A stretch of 21,067 nt of DNA, taken from Bacteroidota bacterium (GTDB lineage Bacteria > Bacteroidota > Bacteroidia > Bacteroidales > UBA10428). The position numbers and the translations under genes were made by a program. Within the stretch, counting starts at the first letter, position 1; each line of letters opens with the position of its first letter. Positions 15,462 through 21,067 of this stretch are shown one piece after another. The notes under the pieces were generated by a model. That model ran no database searches and was not told the origin of the DNA. It saw nothing but the letters and a program-made list of their open reading frames with translations. Location of the stretch: positions 1 through 21,067 of the forward strand of contig JAGDMB010000009.1 of the NCBI GenBank assembly GCA_017860375.1, in the 5' to 3' direction.

Positions 15462-16748
15462 ATGAAAGGGAGTAAAATTTTTTCCTTGCTGATGACCGTA
15501 ATGCTATTTCTTATTTCCTGTAAGGAGGACAACACGGTCCCGGGGACGAACAGCGAATATGTGGTTTTTGCATGGAATGACCTGGGAATGCATTGCCTGA
15601 ATCCGACCTACGACGAACTGGTTATTCTTCCTCCCTATAATACCGTTAATGTGCAGGTGGTAAAGCGCGGAGATCCTCCCCAGGTTGTAACAACAGGATT
15701 GACCGTGGAGTACAACCTTATCAATAATACCACCTCTTATGGAAAAAGACAGTATGGAGGATTCTGGACCTACTTTACCAGTCTTTTCGGGGGTACTGCT
15801 CCGGCGAATGATATCGGTCTTACAGGCACAGCCCTTTTTGGGACCATGGCGGTCAAATCCGATCATTTTACCGCAGAAGGAATGCCGGTAGTGCCTGTGG
15901 ACGATGCCGATGTTTGGAATCCCTTGCAGGTTATTGATATTAAGGTGAAAGACGCATCAAATAACCTGCTGGCCTCCACCCAGGCAACGGTTCCTACGTC
16001 CGACGAAATAAACTGTGCAAAATGTCATTCAGAAGGGTCATCCAGTGTTTTTACAAATATCCTTCAAACGCATGATGAAGAGATGGGCACCTCTCTTGTC
16101 GCACAGAAACCGGTTTTATGTGCCAAATGCCATGGGAGTCCAGCTTTGGGGTCGACCGGACCGGGGACATCCGGTAAATATTTATCACAGGCTATTCACG
16201 GGTTTCACGCAAACCAGGGGGCAGGATGCTACGATTGCCATCCGGGTGCCTCGACTAAATGCAGCAGGAGTCTGGCCCACATGGGTACGAGCGGCGACGG
16301 CAATTGCACCACATGTCACGGAAATTTGTCAAATGTAGCTTCAAGCATTGACAACGGGAGAACACCCTGGGTAACTGAACCTAAATGTGTATCGTGTCAT
16401 ACCAATGTAAATGGAGTTGAGACAAATGATGCACTATATCGCAATTCCTCCGGACATGGTAACGTGTATTGCTCCGCATGCCATGGAAGCCCGCATGCCA
16501 TGTATCCTTCGCGTGAAGCGAAGGATAATTATCAGCCCAATCAATACATGGGAAGCAAGATTAAGTCGATGGGAAGCTGCGGAGTCTGTCATGAAAGTTC
16601 AAAGGGTGAGGGTGCCGGAGGTGAGTTTTCCGAGGTGCATGGAGGAACAAATCCGGAACATAAAAACACCTGTCATGTTTGCCATACGGCCATTTCCACC
16701 AGTACGGCCTCCTGGCCCCATGGTTACACCTGGTCAAATTCGAATTGA
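15462..16748 (+). CDS. Octaheme c-type cytochrome lipoprotein
   Basis: The product is 428 residues. A lipoprotein signal ends in the lipobox LISC, with Cys20 as the lipid anchor, so it should sit on the outer membrane or at the cell surface. Residues 30-180 are a heme-free beta-rich domain starting with FAWNDLGMHCLNPTYDE and LPPYNTVNVQ, a module that precedes multiheme regions in other bacteria. Residues 185-408 carry eight CxxCH motifs at 185, 220, 256, 282, 309, 337, 373 and 404. Many further histidines (for example QAIHGFHAN, SPHAMYP and EVHGG) could serve as second heme ligands. Its spacing does not match nitrite reductase or hydroxylamine oxidoreductase as I know them, so an electron-transfer role is more likely than those enzymes. 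It has no partner gene directly beside it except the heme-barrel unit upstream. Heme count is certain; role is inferred. Confidence 0.93.
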   Translation: MKGSKIFSLLMTVMLFLISCKEDNTVPGTNSEYVVFAWNDLGMHCLNPTYDELVILPPYNTVNVQVVKRGDPPQVVTTGLTVEYNLINNTTSYGKRQYGGFWTYFTSLFGGTAPANDIGLTGTALFGTMAVKSDHFTAEGMPVVPVDDADVWNPLQVIDIKVKDASNNLLASTQATVPTSDEINCAKCHSEGSSSVFTNILQTHDEEMGTSLVAQKPVLCAKCHGSPALGSTGPGTSGKYLSQAIHGFHANQGAGCYDCHPGASTKCSRSLAHMGTSGDGNCTTCHGNLSNVASSIDNGRTPWVTEPKCVSCHTNVNGVETNDALYRNSSGHGNVYCSACHGSPHAMYPSREAKDNYQPNQYMGSKIKSMGSCGVCHESSKGEGAGGEFSEVHGGTNPEHKNTCHVCHTAISTSTASWPHGYTWSNSN

Positions 16749-16778
16749 TAACCGGTAAGAATAATTGCATTCGCCAGC

Positions 16779-17711
16779 TTACTCCGATGTTTCTTCACGG
16801 TCCAGCATGATGTCATCCCATGACGATGGATCATCTTCAGACTCAAGATGCGTGAATATGGTAACCTTAGGCAGTTTACCACGAAGATCTGCTTCGATTC
16901 GTTCAAGTAGTTGATGACCCGCATGGACTGTCCAGTCACCCGGAACAATCACATGAAAGGATACAAATTGACGTGATCCTGACTGACGCGTGCGGAGTGC
17001 ATGGTATTGGATGCCCTCTTGCTTATGTGATTCCAGTACTTCCTGAATCGTATTTAAAGCCTCAACCGGTAGTGCTATATCCATCAAACCCATTACCGAT
17101 TTGCGCAAGATGCGCACACCCGACCAAACGATATTGCCGGCTACCAAAAGAGCAACAACAGGATCAAGCCTCTGCCATCCTGACCATGCAACTAATCCGA
17201 CACCAACCACTACGCCTGCAGAGGTCCAGACATCTGTCATCAGGTGTTGTGCATCTGCCTCAAGAGTAATAGACCGGTGTTTTTTGCCCGCGCGCGCTAT
17301 AGTGATTGAAACAAACAAATTGACAAGGGAGGCCAAAACGGATACTCCAATTCCAATACCTATTTGCTCCAGCGGTCTGGGATCAAGAAGCCTTTGAACA
17401 GAAGTTATACCAATGCTGACAGCGGCTATGAGGATCAGGGTTCCTTCGACACCGCTTGAGAAATATTCGGCTTTGCCATGCCCAAATGCGTGATCTTCAT
17501 CTGCCGGGCGGGCAGCCACTGTCAACATTGCCAAAGCCATCAGTGCTCCGGCCAGGTTTATAAATGATTCCATTGCATCGGAAAGAAGTCCGACTGAACC
17601 CGTCAACAGATAGGCAGTGGTTTTTAATGAAATGGTGATCAAGGCTGCTGCAATCGAAAGCCAGGCAAAACGTGCGAGAGATTTATGCTTGTCATTATTT
17701 TTTGTTACCAT
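16779..17711 (-). CDS. Cation diffusion facilitator (CDF) metal efflux transporter
   Basis: This 310-residue inner-membrane protein exports divalent metal ions in exchange for protons. It has six predicted membrane segments between residues 13 and 195 and a cytoplasmic C-terminal domain (205-295) with His residues (HAGHQLLERIE and THLE) in the usual metal-sensing region. In TM2 the motif LLSDAMESFIN places Glu48 and Asn52 at the positions usually held by metal ligands, and TM5 carries His156 and Asp160 (AQHLMTDVW). The loop HAFGHGK (74-80) is typical. The Glu/Asn pair differs from the Asp/Asp or His/Asp of well-studied iron and zinc exporters, so the metal cannot be called. The gene ends 30 bases from the octaheme cytochrome stop codon and converges with it. 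It is probably a single-gene unit. Confidence 0.93.
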   Translation of the reverse strand: MVTKNNDKHKSLARFAWLSIAAALITISLKTTAYLLTGSVGLLSDAMESFINLAGALMALAMLTVAARPADEDHAFGHGKAEYFSSGVEGTLILIAAVSIGITSVQRLLDPRPLEQIGIGIGVSVLASLVNLFVSITIARAGKKHRSITLEADAQHLMTDVWTSAGVVVGVGLVAWSGWQRLDPVVALLVAGNIVWSGVRILRKSVMGLMDIALPVEALNTIQEVLESHKQEGIQYHALRTRQSGSRQFVSFHVIVPGDWTVHAGHQLLERIEADLRGKLPKVTIFTHLESEDDPSSWDDIMLDREETSE

Positions 17712-17758
17712 TCCTGTCGGTATAATTACCCGTCTAACTCAGCCGGCAAAATAAAGCA

Positions 17759-17766
17759 CAAAATTA
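17759..17766 (-). promoter_or_regulatory. Candidate -7 box for the CDF gene
   Basis: TAATTTTG on the minus strand fits TAnnTTTG and lies 48 bases before the ATG at 17711. The upstream box is poor (TTAG with an 18-base spacer), so confidence is low. Confidence 0.35.
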
Positions 17767-17843
17767 CACTTAATCTGAATTGACTAAGACCCATTCTAAC
17801 GGTTTTTAATTATATATATATTTTAGTGTGCAATTAAATTCTG

Positions 17844-18065
17844 TTAAGTTCCGGAAGGGCCTGATATAAGAGGTCGGTGGAACTGATCTCCCCCAAATTC
17901 TTTCATTGGAGACAGGAAACAGGTTAAGTCGGACAGGTCCGGAAGCACAGAATCAACACTCACTTTTTCGGACTCCTTCTGAAAGAAAATATTTCCGTAC
18001 AGCACTAATCGTATTTCCGATTCAGAAGAAGATGTATTCATTTCTCGCGAATTACACATTTGCAT
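17844..18065 (-). CDS. Doubtful small hypothetical protein (73 aa)
   Basis: This is the only open frame of any size in the 412-base stretch between the CDF gene and the ABC-2 permease gene. It starts 58 bases after the permease stop on the same strand, so it could be the last gene of that operon. The product is polar and acidic at first (Ser/Glu-rich), then has a short hydrophobic-aromatic patch (RLVLYGNIFFQKE). It has no signal peptide, membrane segment, cysteine pattern or motif I recognise. The reading frame may be chance. No clear terminator or promoter is visible nearby; the rest of the stretch is AT-rich, with a TATATATATA run at about 17812-17821. Confidence 0.25.
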   Translation of the reverse strand: MQMCNSREMNTSSSESEIRLVLYGNIFFQKESEKVSVDSVLPDLSDLTCFLSPMKEFGGDQFHRPLISGPSGT

Positions 18066-18123
18066 AATCGATCAGGCCGGTATCAATGGGGGACGAATTG
18101 AATGCTTTAGGGATACAGGGCAC

Positions 18124-19182
18124 CTACCTCGGACGGATCTCTCTTCTCATAAAAAGAACATAAGACACGACAAAACACAGGATGGATGCCGCAATGAGAC
18201 CGGTGACCTGTGGCCAGACCAATAAAAGGCTTTGACTGAGTGGCAAAGGTCCCGGAATGGTACCGTAGACCTGTTCCATGGTTAAGGGTCCCAGGCTGCG
18301 CACCGTTGGCATTAAAAGTGTGGTGGTGGCTTCACTGAAGAGTTCGTTGGGTAAGAACCGCATCAAATTCAATTTCAGATGTTCATAATGCAAAATTTGC
18401 TGTGGGGTGGCAGTTTCCGACGGAGCAATAGCCTTGGAAATCAAACTAATAATAAGGACAGAGAATACCGTAAAAAACAGCCAGACTGCAATGCTTGCAA
18501 GAGCAGAAGTTGCAGGTTGACGAAACCAAACGGAAAACAAGATCGACAGGTTTAACCAAAAGGCTACATATATTATGCTCAGCAAGACAAAAGTAACAAT
18601 ACGCAAAAATTCTTCCGCGGTCGGCGGAATGCCAATCATAATAAGTCCCAGGCCGGTAACCAAAAAGCTGAGTGCAAACAGCATCACACTGATAACCACC
18701 AGTGCGGCAACAAATTTAGCGTTGATTAAATAATCACGGTGAATGGGCTGAGACAAAATGCGGCTGAGTGTTCCTTTGTTTTGTTCGGAATTTATCGCAT
18801 CAAAACCAAGACCGATTCCCAGCAGTGGTCCCAAAAAACCAATGAATACAAAAAAGGAAGGCATGGTTCCATCCGACAGGGTGAATAGCTTCAGGAAGAA
18901 AAAAGCATCCACGGGATCATCGGGTTTTACTGCCTTGCTTATATTTGTTATGGCAGTATACATGGAGCCCAGGCAGGTTAATGCAATTATGGCTATCAGA
19001 ATAATGAAACGCCAGCTCTTCACATGATCGGAGATTTCCTTATCCACCATTATCCGGAACGGGTGGTAGTTTTTGTCTTCCTTATGGAACCATTCCGGCA
19101 GGCGGATGCCTGAGAAAAACCGACTTGTCCGATCCAGCCAGTGCAGAAAAAAAAGCTGATTTTGTCCGGTCTTGTTATTCAT
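18124..19182 (-). CDS. ABC-2 type transporter permease
   Basis: This 352-residue inner-membrane permease works with the ATPase encoded just upstream. The first membrane segment (about 59-81 of this start) follows the basic FRIMVDKEISDHVKSWR stretch, a typical ABC-2 beginning. A second segment and the conserved-looking DAINSEQNKGTLSRILSQPIHRDYLINAKF cytoplasmic stretch come next. Four more hydrophobic segments follow, the last near the C-terminus (AASILCFVVSYVLFMRREIRPR). An in-frame ATG lies at 19224, 42 bases further upstream, but the ATG at 19182 is preferred: it overlaps the ATPase stop by 8 bases (CATGAATAA), which points to translational coupling. The cargo is unknown. Related three-gene sets with a NEW3 protein occur in several phyla without a known substrate. 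Confidence 0.9.
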   Translation of the reverse strand: MNNKTGQNQLFFLHWLDRTSRFFSGIRLPEWFHKEDKNYHPFRIMVDKEISDHVKSWRFIILIAIIALTCLGSMYTAITNISKAVKPDDPVDAFFFLKLFTLSDGTMPSFFVFIGFLGPLLGIGLGFDAINSEQNKGTLSRILSQPIHRDYLINAKFVAALVVISVMLFALSFLVTGLGLIMIGIPPTAEEFLRIVTFVLLSIIYVAFWLNLSILFSVWFRQPATSALASIAVWLFFTVFSVLIISLISKAIAPSETATPQQILHYEHLKLNLMRFLPNELFSEATTTLLMPTVRSLGPLTMEQVYGTIPGPLPLSQSLLLVWPQVTGLIAASILCFVVSYVLFMRREIRPR

Positions 19183-20155
19183 GATCTGAATCTCCTTCAA
19201 AATAGCGGTAGTAGATATCATCAAGTCCGTATTCCTTTCTGTTCAGGTAATACAAATCGGCTCCCGAAGCAATTACAGCCTTTGCTATTTCAGTGGTTGC
19301 ATCGTGTGAACATTCGATAACGAACAGGTCATCTTTGGCCATAACATCGATAATACCGTCTAAGGATTGTAACACTTTCTTTACTTCTTCGGCTGAATAT
19401 TTTTTCCCTGCAAAGGCCGATGTGTCGGATGCAGAAGGGGCAATGCCGGCCTCAATGGCATACGTCCCCTTGGTAAAAAGTTTTTTCGACAGCGTTTGAA
19501 TGTCACCTTCTGCAAGCAGGCGGCCGTTTACAAATAAGCCCACACGATCGCAAACCTTCTGCACCTGGTGCAAATGATGTGAAGAAAACAGGACCGTTAT
19601 GCCTTCTTCTTTGCTCAATTCAACAATCAATTCCAGGAATTCCCTGACTCCTTTTGGATCAATACCCAGTGTGGGTTCGTCGAGAATGATTACTTCCGGA
19701 TTTTTGATCAGCACATCTGCAAGTCCCAGGCGCTGGCGCATTCCACGCGAATATTTTCCGGCTTTTTTATGCGCATCCCCCGACAAACTGACACGACGAA
19801 GCAAGTGCTCTGCCTTGTGCGTTGCCGCTTTACCCGAAATGCAGTTTAGCCGGGCTGTAAAAACAAGGTTTTCCATTCCCGTAAGCTCATCGTAAAATCC
19901 GACATCCTCGGGTAAATACCCTACTTTTCTTTTTACTTCGATCGGATTGGTGATGGAATTGATACCACAAACCCTTACCGATCCGGATGTCGGCTCTGTC
20001 AGTCCAAGCATCATGAGAATGGTTGTCGATTTGCCTGCCCCATTGGGACCGAGGAGGCCGAAGATTTCTCCCTTACGAACTGTAAGGTTGAGATGATCGA
20101 CCGCTGTGTAGGATCCGTATTTCTTGGTCAGATCATTAAGTTCAATACAATCCAT
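19175..20155 (-). CDS. ABC transporter ATPase of the NEW3/ABC-2 operon
   Basis: This 326-residue cytoplasmic ATPase has Walker A GPNGAGKS (36-43), the signature variant YSRGMRQR (135-142), Walker B VIILDEP (155-161) and the H-loop in FSSHHL. The YSRGMRQR signature is the form seen in the DrrA/CcmA/NatA-like group that pairs with ABC-2 permeases. After the core (about residue 230) comes a 95-residue C-terminal extension with a small alpha-beta domain (EEVKKVLQSLDGIIDVMAKDDLFVIEC), common in this group. The gene begins 9 bases after the stop of the NEW3-domain gene and overlaps the permease gene by 8 bases, so the three are co-expressed. Family and pairing are secure; the substrate is not. Confidence 0.95.
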   Translation of the reverse strand: MDCIELNDLTKKYGSYTAVDHLNLTVRKGEIFGLLGPNGAGKSTTILMMLGLTEPTSGSVRVCGINSITNPIEVKRKVGYLPEDVGFYDELTGMENLVFTARLNCISGKAATHKAEHLLRRVSLSGDAHKKAGKYSRGMRQRLGLADVLIKNPEVIILDEPTLGIDPKGVREFLELIVELSKEEGITVLFSSHHLHQVQKVCDRVGLFVNGRLLAEGDIQTLSKKLFTKGTYAIEAGIAPSASDTSAFAGKKYSAEEVKKVLQSLDGIIDVMAKDDLFVIECSHDATTEIAKAVIASGADLYYLNRKEYGLDDIYYRYFEGDSDHE

Positions 20156-20164
20156 GGCCGCTAT

Positions 20165-21067
20165 TTACCTCCTTCCGAATTTACGGAACAGATAATATAC
20201 GCCTCCCATTGCACCCAGTATGATCAGGATGCCCACCCATCCCCAAAGCATGGGTGTTTTTACCGAAATCCTGAACGACGCTTTTGAAGATGCTTCTGGT
20301 GTTTTAGCTTCAAGGTTGGTTACATAATCACCGGCTATGGCTTTGTTATCCGCTTTTATGGTGACATAAACCGCTGCATCCTTTCCGGGTTCAAGCCGGT
20401 CTATACGTTTCGGATCAAACAGGACATCCCATTTGAGGGGAGCCGAGGAACTGAATGCAATACCTTTAAGTTCAGAGGAGCCCGTATTCCGGACAATAAG
20501 TTCGATCTTTTTTTCACGGCCGGCAGTGATGCTTGTGCTCAACAACCCTCTTGGCGTAGTCAATTCCATATCGTATGATCCGGTTATGACCACTTCCAGA
20601 TCGAGGGTGGCTGAGGTTGCATTTGTTGCAGCTCCCACCGGTATTTTGTATTTTCCGGCTTCCGTTTTTTCCGGAGGTTTGATTTCGATGGTGATGTCCT
20701 TGGCACTGTTCGCCTCTACATCCACAGAGGTTACCTGTTTAAAATCGGCTTTGAAAGTCACATCCCATCCACGGGGCGCATTCGCCAGTAACGCATAAAG
20801 CTGTTTATCGGCCGTACGGTTCTTTAAAGTCGCCTTGAATGTAAAAGTAGCATTGGCATGACCTTCCATATTTGACTGGTTGGTAGTATATTCGGTTTTA
20901 AAAGTTCCCTGCTCAGAGACTTCCACAACCAGGGGAAGCGAACTGAATCCTCCGGCCAAAACTTTAAACCGGTAATTGCCTTTATTGACCTTCAAAGGGA
21001 CTTCCACTTTGAGAGAAAGACTCTTTTTCTCACCCGGAAGTACGGAGATCTGCCTGATATTCCAGCC
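20165..21067 (-). CDS. NEW3-domain membrane-anchored protein, C-terminal part (cut by window end)
   Basis: The frame is open through the right edge, so only the last 300 or so residues are seen. They consist of repeated beta-sandwich units of the NEW3 type (alpha-galactosidase-associated domain). Each unit has the pattern of a G-x-x-x-x-x-x-x-V/L-x-N-x-G/T turn and a P-x-G-W-D/K-V strand: APRGWDVTFKAD, then APLKWDVLFDPK. A strand with EPGKDAAVYVTIKAD precedes the end of the last unit. The C-terminus is a single membrane anchor (WGWVGILIILGAMGGVYYLF) with a short basic cytoplasmic tail, so the bulk faces the periplasm or outside. It is translated just ahead of an ABC ATPase and ABC-2 permease and is probably an accessory part of that transporter. 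Earlier domains cannot be seen here. Confidence 0.88.
   Translation of the reverse strand, partial: GWNIRQISVLPGEKKSLSLKVEVPLKVNKGNYRFKVLAGGFSSLPLVVEVSEQGTFKTEYTTNQSNMEGHANATFTFKATLKNRTADKQLYALLANAPRGWDVTFKADFKQVTSVDVEANSAKDITIEIKPPEKTEAGKYKIPVGAATNATSATLDLEVVITGSYDMELTTPRGLLSTSITAGREKKIELIVRNTGSSELKGIAFSSSAPLKWDVLFDPKRIDRLEPGKDAAVYVTIKADNKAIAGDYVTNLEAKTPEASSKASFRISVKTPMLWGWVGILIILGAMGGVYYLFRKFGRR

Noticed and set aside
17806..17828. TATATATATA run as a replication origin or promoter
   Set aside because: A simple AT-rich run with no DnaA boxes, iterons or consensus -33/-7 spacing around it.

Overview
The window looks like a chromosomal piece of a Bacteroidota genome, probably a marine or sediment type in or near Bacteroidales. 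Four promoter candidates match or nearly match the Bacteroidota sigma factor pattern (TTG or TTTG, 20 bases, TAnnTTTG). The gene content fits too: a fused CcsB-CcsA cytochrome maturation protein, c-type cytochromes, outer-membrane beta-barrels ending in phenylalanine, and FtsX-type ABC permeases. I see no rRNA, tRNA, CRISPR array, transposase or phage gene.

Layout. Bases 1-611 (minus) hold the start of a catalase-peroxidase gene, katG. Bases 804-1460 (minus) encode a START-like (SRPBCC) protein of unknown function. Bases 1760-8119 (minus) form one six-gene operon: a TetR regulator, a LolA-like periplasmic protein, two FtsX permeases, a LolD/MacB-type ATPase and an outer-membrane beta-barrel. 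Read together it looks like a complete inner-to-outer-membrane path for lipid or lipoprotein. Its regulator carries a textbook EF-hand calcium loop, and its promoter overlaps two candidate operator repeats. A divergent promoter drives an RDD membrane protein (8392-9150, plus).

Bases 9251-16748 are a cytochrome c region. CcsBA (minus) would attach heme. It diverges from a di-heme cytochrome c peroxidase followed after 10 bases by an outer-membrane barrel with one N-terminal heme motif. A strong hairpin terminator ends that pair. Next comes the remnant of a 4,5-DOPA dioxygenase gene with its middle deleted, then an octaheme lipoprotein cytochrome. I infer that the peroxidase, heme-barrel and octaheme lipoprotein move electrons across or at the outer membrane.

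Bases 16779-17711 (minus) encode a cation diffusion facilitator. A 412-base stretch with only a doubtful small ORF follows. Bases 18124-21067 (minus) are an operon of a NEW3-domain membrane protein (cut by the window edge), an ABC ATPase and an ABC-2 permease.

The most unusual items are the EF-hand TetR with its envelope-transport operon, the heme-barrel/octaheme cytochrome set, and the internally deleted dioxygenase.
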